Shown one piece after another: positions 26,210 through 38,580 of a stretch of DNA of 64,000 nt. The DNA is from Rhizophagus clarus (taxonomy: Eukaryota; Glomeromycota; Glomeromycetes; Glomerales; Glomeraceae). Made by a program: the position numbers and the translations under genes. The first letter of the stretch is position 1, and each line of letters opens with the position of its first letter. Below the pieces are notes generated by a model. The model was not told the DNA's origin. It did no database searches and saw nothing but the letters and a program-made list of their open reading frames with translations. The stretch covers positions 1,264,294 through 1,328,293 of the forward strand of contig BLAL01000218.1 of NCBI GenBank assembly GCA_015698045.1, written 5' to 3'.

Positions 26210-27890
26210 TTAAACATTTATGTCAATATCCAATTCAAATTCTATTGTTAAATATCCTCCTAAAGAACAATATAAACTTTATTAAATTATTTATCTATAA
26301 TAAAATAAAATGTATTCTCATAAAAAAAAAATATTTACCATCATAATATTCAAATAATTTAATTTTTTTTGAGGGTTTATCTATAATATATTTTTTTTTA
26401 AAAAAATTATAAGGATCAGAAACAACTCATTGTATCAATTTTTTATTATACAATTCTTGCTAATTTACCTCCTAACAAATTATTATCGGCTTTTCTTTTT
26501 TCTATTTTTTTTTTTTTTTAAAAGAAAAAAAAAATTATTATATATATATATTTACATAAATATAATTAACGCATTAGAAATGTATTATATTTTACTTACT
26601 ACTTTTCATGAAAGAACTTTGGATTCTTAAGCTTTTTAAATATTCTGCATATTTTATCATTGCACTTAAAGACCTACTTTTATAAATTTCACCTGAATTA
26701 TTATTTATAGGTATAGGTCCAATATCAGATGACTTTATAACTTCAGTTGAAACATTTCCGGATTCGTTAGTTCGAATAATTTCAATTTCTTTATATATGT
26801 CAGCAGTCTTTGGTCGTTCATTTGGATGGGAACGCCAACATCTTTTCATTAATTTAATATAACCTTCAGGTGCATTAGTGACAATTGGAGGACGAAAACC
26901 ATCACATATTTCAATAATAAGATCTGTATCATGATCTTGATCCCAAAAAGGCTTTCTACCAGTCATTAATTCCCACATAATCATACCCAAACTATATATA
27001 TCTGATGCTTTAGTATATTTCTGTCCTTTAAAAATCTCAGGGGCGATGTAAGGAATAATTCCATAAACCTCATTACTATCGTCATTGTCTGATTGTTCAA
27101 TAGTACTTAATCCTAAGTCACCTGTTATCGCTTCAATATTTTCAATATTATTTGTAAAAACATTTTCATGATAAGTATTTTTATCTAGGAAAATATTTCC
27201 ACTATGATAATCTTTGTGAAGAATGTTTGCATGATGAATATTCTTAAGTCCATATATAATATTTTGCAATATATTTATCTTACTATACCAACTAATATTA
27301 AAAAAGTTTCTAGCTATATAATGCGTTAAATCTCCTAAATTATGATATTCCATAACTATCATAAAATTTTGAGTAACAGGATCTTGTGTGATTCCATAAT
27401 ATTTATTAATATATTTGCAATAACTATCATTATGATTATGATTACCATTATTATTACTTTCATCCCTGCTTACATAATTACGATTTAAACTCACAAGATT
27501 ATGAAATATATTAAGCTATTGAAGACAAAATATTATAAACATTTTTATATTTCGATTTTATAAACAAAATTAGCATAATATGATCTACTGTACCTCATTT
27601 AAATCTTTAAAAGTGACTTTTTTAGAGTTACTAAGTTCTTTAAGAACGACTGTCATAGCACCAAAGCGATTATACACTTTTCTTTCGTCGTCCCAATCGC
27701 TTATTGGGCCATCAATCCATTTAGTATTATAAATTTTACTAAACCCACCTTCTGCAATCAATCTTATATCTTCGAACCTATTATAAGGAACATATTCCAT
27801 TTTTCTTGGTCGATCTTCTAGCGTGGTCCTTAAAAAATCATCGACAACTTTATTTCCACTTTGATGGTTTGGCTTAAATGCGGGTTTCAT
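26210..27890 (-). CDS. TKL protein kinase F (intact)
   Basis: Exons 27594-27890, 26600-27515, 26469-26501, 26339-26380 and 26210-26259 give 445 residues. The domain has EGGFSKIYNTKW (so NT replaces KA in the loop strand), MTVVLKEL, ILHKDYHSGN, GDLGLS, YIAPEIFKG and DIYSLGMIMWELMTGRK. An Asn-rich insert of about 15 residues lies between HKDYHSGNIFLDK and the GDLGLS motif. Exon 2 also starts with an Asn/His-rich stretch (DESNNNGNHNHND). The juxta-domain motif reads GEIYKSRSLSAMIKY. The tail is the shortest of the array and ends LDIDINV. All catalytic residues are present. Confidence 0.9.
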
Positions 27891-28377
27891 AGAAATTTAT
27901 AGTTTATTGATTTTTCAAAGATGTGAAATTAAATTTAAGATTTTAGGAACATATGAGGATTCGTGTACAGTATATGTACTTTATTTCAACACTAACTCAT
28001 CGGCGGATACCGCTTAAATTATTGAAAATCGATTAGATTATGCTTGCATACTTAAATTGAAATACAATTTAATCACGCGTTATTGCGTTAACGATGACAA
28101 ATGGTCATTTGCATTTTGCATTTTAAAATTTAAGCCTGAATTTGGATCATCTCCTTGTTTACCGATTGATCTGCTGACAAACATTCATAAAAATAATTAC
28201 AATGATTACAATAGTAAATGCAGCCATACGAAATGACGAAATGACCAACCTTTCACAACTTTTTATACAGTACAACACAATTGATTATTTTAAAATACCT
28301 TTTTTTGTAAATAATTTTTATTTTTTTTGTAACATGAAAAATGTTTATATTATTAGACTATACCCCAAGTTTTGAAA

Positions 28378-30238
28378 TCAAATATCAAATTTGATTTCTT
28401 TTGTAATATACAAATCTATATTGATGAATAAAATTAATTTAAAAAAAAAATTATTGTTATTATTAATTAATCGATATCCATTTTACATACCTTTATTATA
28501 AAATTTATTAATATTATTGTCAATATCAAATTCCAATTCTTTTGTCAAATAATCTAGGAGAATACTATAAATTTAGTTGTATTATGGTATTTTATAATAA
28601 AACGAATAAACTCAAAATAAATATTTACCATTATTAATTTCATATTTGAATAATTTTTTGCGAATTATTTCTATAATATTTTTAAATAAATGATTAGTAT
28701 GTTATATATCATTAAATTATTACAAAATAATTTTTTTTTTTTTTTTACCATTCTCATCATTTTCATCATTTTCAAAAAATTCATCCAACCTTCTTTTATC
28801 TAAGTATGCAAGATTATTAATTATCAATAACAAATATAAAATTATAATATATGATGTTGAAAAATAATTAGTACCGATTTTTTTAATATTTATCGTATTT
28901 TCTGCAGATATTATCATTATACTTAAAAGTCTACTTTTATAGATAGCATCTGGATTAACTGTTGTTATAGGTCCAATATTTGACGATTCTATTATTTCAG
29001 TTGTATCTTTCCATTCCTTTTCCAACATAGCTTGAATTTTATTATATATATTATTAGCTGTCGGTCTTTTACTTGGATCAGATCGCCAGCATTTTTTCAT
29101 TAATTTTACATATCCTTCAGGAGCGTTTGTAATAACTGGAGGTCGAAGACCATCCCATATTTCAATTATAAGGCTTGTATCATGATTATAATTCCAAAAT
29201 GGTTTTCTACCAGTCATTAATTCCCACATAATCATACCAAAACTATATATATCTGATGCTTTAGTATATTTCTCTCCTCGAAAAATCTCTGGGGCAACAT
29301 AAGGAATAATGCCATAAACTTCTTTATTTTCATCATTTGTTGATTCAATCGCGGATTTACTTAGTCCTAAATCACCCATTATTGGAGTACTTGCTAATAA
29401 AAAGATATTTCCACTATGATAATCTTGATGAGTAATTCCTGCATTGTGTATTTCTTTAAGTCCAGATATAATATCATCTAATTTATTTAATTTATTATAC
29501 CACTTTATATTAAAAAAATCTTTAGTTATATAACGTGTAAGATCTCCCGATTCACAATAATTCATAATTATCATATAATTTTTGGACTCAGGATGTTGAG
29601 TAATTCCATAATATTTATTAACGTACTCATAATAATTTCTCTTCGATTTTTTTGCATAAACATTGTGATTACTCAACGTATGAAATATCTTAATCTAAAA
29701 TAAAAAAAAAAATAATTTAATTAATTATATTTTTAATAATGAAAAATGGTATAGGGTTCTATACCTCATTTAACTGTTCGGAATTGATGTTTTTAGAATC
29801 ATTAAGTTCCTTGAGGACAACTGTCTTATTAGCATGACGATTATATTCTTGTTTTTCACAATTCCAAGTCGTTATTGGACCATCTATCCAGGTTGCCTTA
29901 TAAATTTTACTAAATCCTCCTTCAGCAATAAATTTCAAATCTTTGAATTTATCAAAAGGAGCAAAATCCAGCCTTACATCATAAATTAATAATGTGCTCC
30001 TAATAAAATTATCAATATCTTCATTACCACTCGATGTAAATTTTGTTATTGCTTTGTAACATTGATCACAAACACCAAAATCACTAAGAAATCTCTTTAA
30101 AGATTCTTTTTTTCTGGTGTTACAACCATAACAATTGCATTTGATAGGACTCTCATGTATTTCGTTTAAAGATTTTAGTTTTCTGCAATAAAAGCATCTC
30201 TTGAACTTTGGTTTTGAATCATTTGAAGGGTTACCCAT
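28378..30238 (-). CDS. TKL protein kinase G with N-terminal zinc-binding region (intact)
   Basis: Exons 29765-30238, 28875-29694, 28749-28799, 28629-28670, 28491-28553 and 28378-28415 give 495 residues. The first ~65 residues carry CFYC, CNCYGC and CDQC, spaced like a zinc-ribbon or treble-clef module; I cannot name the family. The kinase domain has EGGFSKIYKATW, TVVLKEL, ITHQDYHSGN (HQD for HRD), GDLGLS, YVAPEIFRG and DIYSFGMIMWELMTGRK. The juxta-domain motif is DAIYKSRLLSIMI. Tail exons encode DKRRLDEFF with repeated NDE, then EIIRKKL, DYLTKELEFDIDN and DLYITKEIKFDI. It is the intact partner of kinase B. The start at 30238 immediately precedes the zinc region. Confidence 0.9.
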
Positions 30239-31404
30239 AATGTGATATAACTTTTCTAATAAAGTTGAATTTCAACCTAGAAATATAAGATAGTAAATTT
30301 ATACTTTTTTTCCATTAAAGTTTAAGATTGATGAGCATAGCAGCATATTCATTGTCATTTGCAATAGACCTAAATTATTTGATCAATAACAAATTATTCC
30401 ATTAGTTGGGCAAACGGTAAAAAATTGAAGCGATTGGCGACATTTTATTTTATGCATCCATCTAATAAATGATCGCTTAAAAAGTAGTGAATCACATCAA
30501 AGAGAACAATATGGACGATTAATCAATTTTAATAAATATTATTACGGAAAAAAAAATGACAACTATTGACATAATTTTCCGATGGATTTTAATGAAAAAT
30601 ACTGTATTTCCTAAGTATGAAAATATGCATAATATTGATGCACACCTTATTTTAATTTTTATTTGTATGACTAAAGGCTCGTTGAGATTTGCGAAAGAAA
30701 TGAAAGAAATGCTTTGATTACTAATAATATTGTTAGCATTGTTGTATTGCATATTTTATTAATGCAATATGCGAAAGTCTCCTATTCAGGAGTAATAGCC
30801 GATTTCACTATGTTGTTACGTAATCAAGTAGATCAGTAGATGCAATAAACAATGTCGCTTAAGTAATAAAAAATTTGGTAATATAATAAACATTAGAAAT
30901 TTATAATTACGATTAATTTAATCTCTTTTTAAATCGCAGTGTTTCACAAATTGTGTCAAATTTATTCAGGGATTTCGCAATTCATCTAGATAAAACTTCC
31001 AATACTGAAACTATTCGTAATTAACTAATTCACGTTATCAATCATCAGATACTCCTATTAAGAATGATAAAGGAGGAGAATCTTATGATGATTTTGTCGA
31101 CTGCTCTTAATTAAATGAAATCGCTCTAACTTCCTGATAAATTTCATATTTTGAATGTTGGAAATAGTGAATTAATCAAAATTTATATTACTCCATAAAA
31201 AAAAACTTTGTCATTTGCCACATTATTTGCTGCATAGTAATTGTAACTATGTAATATCAATTTTATTAAAACTCAACTATCCGAATTATTTTTTTGTGTT
31301 TATTCGTTTAGGTATTAAAAGCAAATTACTTGAACTTTTTTTTTTTAAAATAAAAAAAAATCGAAACGCCTAACCGCATCTACTTATTACACTTAAATGT
31401 AATA
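30239..31404. other. Intergenic upstream of kinase G
   Basis: No supported gene. The AT-rich sequence includes the likely promoter of kinase G. Confidence 0.4.
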
Positions 31405-31571
31405 CAGTCAGGGCTCGTTATAGTGAACAATCGGTTCTAGCCTATTTTTTGTTTACAATAACGAGATTTTATTAATAGTTCACTATATCGAATGAAATTT
31501 ATAAAGTTCACTATAATGGAAGTTTACTTAGTTTTCACCATAACGAACTTCACTTTAACGAGCTTTGACTG
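31405..31571. mobile_element. Tc1/mariner-like MITE (167 bp)
   Basis: The ends are imperfect inverted repeats: CAGTCAGGGCTCGTTATAGT and CAGTCAAAGCTCGTTAAAGT. A TA dinucleotide flanks each side (31403-31404 and 31572-31573), as in Tc1/mariner or pogo elements. There is no coding capacity. Internal copies of the GTTCACTATA motif occur in both orientations. Confidence 0.85.
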
Positions 31572-31884
31572 TATTAATAGCCTAATATGAACCCAATGAG
31601 AGACCCAAAGACATTCTTGCAATTTAGTAAGGATTTCATTCTCGTTAGAAGCGTTAGAAGGTCCTGCCATTGTTGTTGAAACCATAAAAAAGTAAAATAT
31701 AAAAAAAAATTTTATTTAATAAATGATCCTTAAAATAATGTCTTTAAGAGGACTTATAGTATTTGACTTGTTATTGTCTATACGTTATCAATTTACCATA
31801 ATCTACTACCATGATCATACTGTATATGATATATACTACTGTCACTTCATATTCAGACAACTTATTTTCTACCGATTAATAGCC

Positions 31885-31960
31885 ATACTAAAATATATCT
31901 GATCCTTTAATGTATTTTTTTTTTTCTTACAATATTCCGAGTGCAACGTACAGACCAACA
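31885..31960 (-). pseudogene. Short kinase activation-segment relic
   Basis: On the minus strand the DNA resembles the kinase stretch encoding APE...KYTKASDIYSF: ATATATCTGATCCTTTAATG followed by a CCGAGTGCAACGTA piece. Stops and a poly-T run interrupt it. It is short, so chance similarity is possible. Confidence 0.4.
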
Positions 31961-32670
31961 CCTCTGTTGGTTTATCACATACATGATCAAGAATGTAAAA
32001 AATTGCGGTTGCATATAGGACTAGTGAGGCTGTTATTCTTTGGGACCATTGAATATTATTTCCCTTATAGAACTGTTAAACTTCTACAATAAACTTCTAA
32101 AAGGAAATTGTCTTTTCATACCGATAATTCCATGATATATACAGTACAGTTCAAGAACATGTATAATACCGCACAGATTCGTCTTGAAATTGCCAGTAAA
32201 ATTAGAATATTTTAACATATCAATTGAACAAGTTGATAACATATTCTTCATTTCAAAGTATATTTACTAGATCTCGTATATTTTAATTTCACAGATTTAT
32301 TGTGGGATGCTGCTTAGACGGTAACATGAAGTTGTGTGTGAAAAATTTCAATAAGTGATACATATTACATAATAATCTCAATCTTGAACTTTTACTTACG
32401 ATAAATTAAATAAATTAACAAAATTTTCGGCCAATAGATTCTGCAAATAATAATTTTTTGGGAGATCGTCATATTTGTTGATATCGTTTTTCCATATAAA
32501 ATTCATTGAACTGAATACTGGACACGTTGTGAGAAGTGGTGCTTTTCTTTTCTGTGTAATCCTCGAAATAACTTCATAAATCTACTATAATTGAATGATC
32601 TTTTTACATTAATAAAATTATAAAAACAAATTTGGGCAAAGTTATAATATGATGCTATTTGTGAGAAAAT

Positions 32671-32916
32671 CAAGAATAAATAAATCGGTTGATTCCATTT
32701 TTATTCTAAAAAATATGGTTGTTTTTAAATGTTTGTTAAAATGAGAAGATCAAGAATACATATATATTGTTTGATTTCATTTTTATTCTAAAAAAAAATA
32801 TGGTTGTTTGTAAATGTTTGTTAAAATGAGAAGATCAAGAATACAGTACATATAAATTTTTTGATTTCATTTTTATTCTATAAAAAAAAAATATGAATGT
32901 TTGTAATATTTGTTAG
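32671..32916. repeat. Tandem repeat, about 80-85 bp x 3
   Basis: Units begin with CAAGAATA at 32671, 32751 and 32836. Each contains TTTTATTCTA, an A-run and ATGTTTGTTA. The third unit is diverged at its end. Confidence 0.85.
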
Positions 32917-33027
32917 ATATTGTTAAATAATGAAAGTAGATAAAATACAGTAAATATGCTAAATTCTCGCATGCAGAATATCTATCGATTACAATAAACT
33001 CTTACTGTTTACGGAAAAGGAGAACTT

Positions 33028-33697
33028 TTAATTGAAAACTCTACCAACACCTTGACATCTATTACATAATTGTTTATTGCTTAATTTTCCTACACCTAAA
33101 TAAAATATATATGAATGGTTAAATATTTATGAAATCTTTTTTAAATTTATTATAAAGCTTTGTGCAAGTTTTACCTTGACATCTTGGACATAATAATCCT
33201 CCAATTGAAGAATCACCAGGCTTTACATATATTACATTATTTTGTGGACGTACCATTTGTACAAAATTGTTATTAGTTCTCGGTGAAGTTATGTGATTGA
33301 TTTGATTCGTTATATAACGTAAAGGTGTTGTAATAACTTGAGTATTGACAGGAATCACAGCGGAAATAGGTCTTGTAACCCCGTGAACTAAATTATTGTT
33401 ATAATTATGATATTGAGGGTTGTAATTTTGTAGTGGAGGTTGATGCAATGGCGGTTGATGCAATCGTGATTGATGAAATTGTGATTGATTAAATTGTGGT
33501 CGAATCATATTTTGGTTTGTAGTTGTATCTTGTTGCTGTTGAGGAGGAGTATTTTGTGTTGCATTATCACCAAAAGGTCGATTTGGGCCAAACGCCATCG
33601 ACTGTTCTCCTGAATTCGGATATGGTGTATACGCCGGAGGTGATTCTTCCATAATTATATCATGCAGACCAGTATTTGAATTTGGAGTTTGTGACAT
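33028..33697 (-). CDS. Small Pro/Gln/Asn-rich protein with C-terminal CxxCxGxG zinc ribbon
   Basis: Two exons (33175-33697 and 33028-33095) join in phase 1 to give 196 residues. Residues ~1-160 are low-complexity and likely disordered. They include a PPAY motif (ESPPAYTPYP), a QQQQ run and a His/Pro repeat (FHQSRLHQPPLHQPPLQ). The C-terminus reads CPRCQGVGKL, then CNRCQGVGRVFN. This is two CxxCxGxG units, as in the DnaJ cysteine-rich zinc domain. The second unit exists only after splicing, which supports the intron. PPxY motifs bind WW domains, so an adaptor role is possible; no J-domain is present. Function unknown. Confidence 0.8.
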
Positions 33698-35317
33698 TAT
33701 GATTTTTAAAATCGTTTACGAATGAGAGAAACGGAAATGAAATATACTACTGTCTGTAGAAATAATAGTATTTATATTTTGTGTATGTTACACGAGTCTT
33801 CAATTGCATAATGGGTTGCATAATTGTTTGCCGATCATCAATGCCATGAATTTCCGCAGCTCCTTTTTATATAGTGTAGAATAACCTAGAATAACTATTG
33901 TATAATAAAAAAGGTACTTTTGATCTTTAATCTGTTTCTGTGAAAATCAGGGGACCGGAATAATAAACATGTGATTTGACACAATTACTACAATCACGGT
34001 AGTATAAATGAGAAATAAAATTTTTCTTAATTTTGCGCCCTCTTGGTACTAAAATTTTGTCATTACCTTATTGGTGAGATCAATTAGTTACACATTTTTA
34101 GAACTTTCACTTTCGTGTAACAAAAATCATTAGAAATTCCATTGGGTAATCATGGGATAACTGGTTCCACATGAGTAATAGTTTTCTATTCAAAAATACC
34201 GGTTTTTATTAATTTAGTGTAGTATATTTTGTTTAAATCGTTCAATATAACCATATAAGTGATAATTACGGTATTGATAATTAGTGTATAAATAAAAAAA
34301 AAATTTCAAATCTTTATAACGATCAAGAGTATTAAAAGATGAGAATGAAATGGAGTGTTGCATTCACCAAATTCGTCAATTTTTTTTACGATACATTGCC
34401 GGAAGATTACTTCTTTATTAAGATACATAACTGACTTTTCATGATATTTGGACAGTGAACGTAAAGTCCGCCAGATCGATAATAATACAAGCTTCAGAAA
34501 TAATTGTTCGAAATAAAAACTTCCAATAGCCGATTCAACTGAAGAAGATTATATGATTTGTAATAAACATTTTGGCGAAATCACAACTTGATTCTTTACC
34601 TGAAGAAGTAGCGCTTATTTCGACCAGATTTCAATAACGATAAAAAAAAACGATAAAAATCAAATATAATTTCATTAACTACTTCGTTACCATCGTTTTG
34701 AAAGAAACGATGGGTATATGAGAACGTGAAAATAAATTTTGTTCATGAATCTCTAAGGGTATACTGTATACGTTGAATTAACGAACGTCACTTTCCCTCC
34801 TCCTCTGCTATAATCATATTAAAAAATTTTCATGCTTAAACATCTTTTCACAAATTCTTATTAATTAATTTAAATTTTTATTAGTTGTTTTTGCCGATAA
34901 AATATGTACTGTTATTTACTTAGCAGGATGTTACAGTTTCGTAAACGTAATGATGCCAATTAATTGAACTGAAACTGTTAGGTTTAATTTTAAAATTCAA
35001 GGCTCCAACATCACATGAAACAAATTATCCAATATTCTTTATTTAGTAAAAATTTAAAAGAAGTTCGTTATTATATTGAGAAAATTTTCAGTCATAACTT
35101 TTATTGATAATTTTAATAAATTAATAATATCCCGTTATAAATTTTCACATGATTTCGAAATAATCGAGAATTTTAATTTACCAAAATTATTTACCTTATC
35201 AAATGACTTGGTGCACTTACGTATTAAATATACGTCAGCAGAATAATAAAAATAAAATTGCAAAATCATATTGAAATCTTTATCTATTTCAACTCTTCGC
35301 TAAAAAAAGATCGCAAC
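33698..35317. other. Intergenic, upstream of two divergent genes
   Basis: No exon, RNA gene or repeat is supported. It should hold the promoters of both the zinc-ribbon gene and the seven-exon gene. Confidence 0.4.
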
Positions 35318-36844
35318 ATGGAACTTGATGAAGAATTTAATATATTTGACGACTGTGATGAATTATTTGATATTAATGATACTGAATTGTGTGCTGAACA
35401 AACGGATGATAAAAAACACGATAATCTAGTTCGTTGATTTTAATTATGATATTTGTAAATTCGATTCTCGATACTTTTTTCATCATATATAAATTGTTTT
35501 ATTAATTAGTTGGACGTCACTGCTAGAGGAGTTGAAGAATTAGATTTGCTAGAAAGCTTGAATTCATTAGAAATTGACAAACCAGATTGGTATGATTTTT
35601 AGATATTATTATTATTATTTGCTAATTGTCTTGTCCGTTGCAAGATCTAAAATATTTCATTTATTAGTTCAGTCACTTCTGTTATTAAGTACGGTGATTC
35701 TCCTAAAAGACCAGATAACACTGACATTAATGAAGTAAGCAAAGACCATTTGTAATATAAGTGTAATAAAAGTGTAACTATATAGTGCTTTGCTTTTAAA
35801 TGAATTTATTCTTAATAAAAATTTCGTGTAGAATTCTGATGATAATGTTTTTCATCCATCGATCTCTTTATCGCTATACTCGTTGATAATCAACAATTTT
35901 ACCATCAACATGGCGGATACTTGTTCCATCGCAATTAATTCTATAACTCAAGCAATTTGTTTCATATCTAACAGCGAAGAAAATAAGTTTCGCCTTGATA
36001 TTCATGTAAATGGTATCACAAAGTACGAAAGATTTGGTAAATTAATTCAAATACAATTACGAAATAATATTAGAAAATGGATTATCCCGGTATATACGTT
36101 TATATAAATAAATATCTAATTTTCTATAACTTTATAATTAAAAAATTATTTATTAAACAAATAGGTGAGAAGAATTATTGACAAGGATAATATTGAAATT
36201 TCTGTTGATCCAACAGATGGGGAGATCTATAAATCTAATATGATTTTAGCAACAGTTTCTGTCCATGAAAATTTTTGCAATTTAGAAGCAATGGATGTTA
36301 TATTTGAGTAAAATATTTCTTTTAATAATTAAAAATTATTTATCTTTTTTTTTTTTTTAAATCATTTTATTTATTTTTTTTTTTATTTTTATTTTTTATT
36401 TTAGAGAATTAAAATCGATTGGTTCCGATTTCATTTTTAATTTGATGAATATGAATATAAAACCGCGAGTAATTAAATCAATCCTCTTTATTTCTTTGCT
36501 TTGTGCTTACTATTTCTTTTAAGATAAAAACATAAGTTTTAATACATTTTTTTTTTTTTTATATATATAAAAAGGTTCCTATAGTCATGAATTATCAAAC
36601 ATCAAGGTATCATTATGACGTACCTATACAACTTACTCTTCGCGAATTTACTATAATTATGCAGAATAAGTTATCAATAGAATTATTATCAGGAAATTTT
36701 GAATATAGATACGCGAATAATGGAATTATTGGAATAAGAGATGAAGAAGATTGGGAAAATTTTAAAGAAGTTATGAAAAGGAATTATGGTTTTAATAGTA
36801 TTATCAATAAAGAAAGAATTGAAATGTGGGTTGGAAAAGATTAA
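35318..36844 (+). CDS. Seven-exon gene of unknown function, possible PB1-like C-terminus
   Basis: Exons 35318-35428, 35510-35589, 35668-35734, 35832-36089, 36165-36307, 36405-36468 and 36575-36844 join in frame with GT/AG borders, giving 330 residues. The first ~85 residues are acidic (MELDEEFNIFDDCDELFDIN). A central region (CSIAINSITQAICFISNSEE, KFRLDIHVNGITKYERFGKL) looks like a folded alpha/beta domain. The end, YRYANNGIIGIRDEEDWENF followed by a short helix, resembles the acidic OPCA part of PB1 domains; this is weak similarity only. No transmembrane segment or signal peptide. I do not recognise a named family. Correct phase at all six junctions makes the model sound. Confidence 0.8.
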
Positions 36845-37371
36845 ATAAATTAGATTTTAATAGTTAACTAAAATTGGCAAATAGTTGGCAAATAGAAATA
36901 GCAAAGATTTTTATTGCTTTGATTCATTTAATTATATGAAAAACATTATACAGTATGTATATTATATCTCAGCGCCAGATTGTAAGGGGTAAAAAAAAAA
37001 ATAAAGTCACAATAATAGAAGTTTGATGCACATATCATATATATTCTGTATTTTACATTATATCAGATTTTGCTTCACAATGAATAAATATAAAAATATA
37101 AATTAAATAATAATGGCACAATAATAATCGATAAAATATATTATTATTCATTCGAATTCTATTGCACATTGTCTTTTTTCCTCTTCGCATTTATAAAATC
37201 CAAAGAAGATTTCTATAACATATACATTATCTGTACGCCACATCATTCCTAATCAGAAATCTATAAAAAATGTTTCACAAAAAGTAATCACGAAGTCTGA
37301 TTCATTTTTTTAATAATTAAAATTAGTCTCAATAAAAAAATCTTATTTTTTTTAAAAAAAGAAATACCTCT

Positions 37372-38580
37372 AATGGAATTATCGATTGACTATAAACTAG
37401 AAAAATCTCAAAAGAAGAAAACTGCACCTAAACAAAAATTTGAGAGATGTAATGAATGTAATCGCAAAAAAAATTTCATTCAAGTTATAAAGTAAGAACA
37501 ATATTTATATCAAGTGGAAATAAAATAATTGATGATTTTATAAAATACACATTAATTAATTAAACAATTCCAGAATCATCACTAAAAAAGAGTTAAATGA
37601 GGCAAGCTATTTAAATTATTTGATTTTATTAGCTTAATTATTTAAATTAACATCTTTATTTTATTTATTAGTTAAAAATATTTTATGGTTTTGCTCGTAA
37701 TTTTGCTTCTCTAAATCGAACTTGTGTTAATGAATATTATGGAATTACTTACAATCCTATTACTCAAAATTATATGATAATTACAAAATATTGTAATAAA
37801 GAAAATTTAACAAATTACATTGCCAATAATTTTTTAACATGAATTGGGATAATAAGCTAAACAAATTGCATAATATTATAGATGGACTTCTAAATTTACA
37901 TAAAGCAAATATCATACACAAAAATTATCATAGTGGACATATCTATCTAAGTAACAATGCAGTGATAGGTGATTTAAGTAAATCTACATTAATACATAAT
38001 AATGATAATGATAATGAAGTTTATGGAATTATTTTTTACATTGCCCCTGAGATTTTTCAAAAACAGAAATATATAAAGCATTAGAAATATATAGTTTTGG
38101 TATGATTATGTAAGAATTAATGACAGGTAGAAAGCCTTTTTGGGATCAAAATCATGATTTATCCTTTTATTCTCATAGATGTGCCTAAAGGCTATATTGA
38201 ATTAATGCAAAAATTTTGGCATTCTGATCCATGTAAACCAACAGCTGCTGATATACAATCAAAAATTGTAATTATTAAAGATCATGAAAAAAAATAATAA
38301 TCTAAGATTATACCATCACTAAATAATGGACCTGTAATAGCAAATCCAGGAGCTATTTATAAAAGTAGATCTTTAAGTGCACTTATTAAAAATTAATAGA
38401 ATCTTTTAAAATTAAAAAAAATTCAAAATTTGGTAAATATTAAATTATTATATTATTATTTATTATAATTACATTAAATAATTTTTTATGGATTTCTTTT
38501 TCTTGAAAGAAAAAGAAAAAAAGATAAAAGAAAATTTGAAAGAACTAATTGAAAATAATTATGATTATAATAAAGGTATA
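37372..38580 (+). pseudogene. TKL protein kinase H, heavily decayed
   Basis: Only kinase of the window on the plus strand. It starts like kinases B and G: MELSIDYKLEKSQ, then a CNEC motif near 37450. The N-lobe with its glycine loop and VAIK lysine is missing. The C-lobe survives in pieces: YYGITYNPITQNYMIITKYC, a stop, then IIHKNYHSGHIYL, GDLSKS and IAPEIFQKQKY. More stops precede ELMTGRKPFWDQNHD, and GAIYKSRSLSALIKN closes it. The catalytic Asp is Asn and the HRD-loop Asn is His, and the DLG glycine-leucine is deleted. About 38500-38575 still resembles a Lys-rich tail exon. It cannot make an active kinase. Confidence 0.9.
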
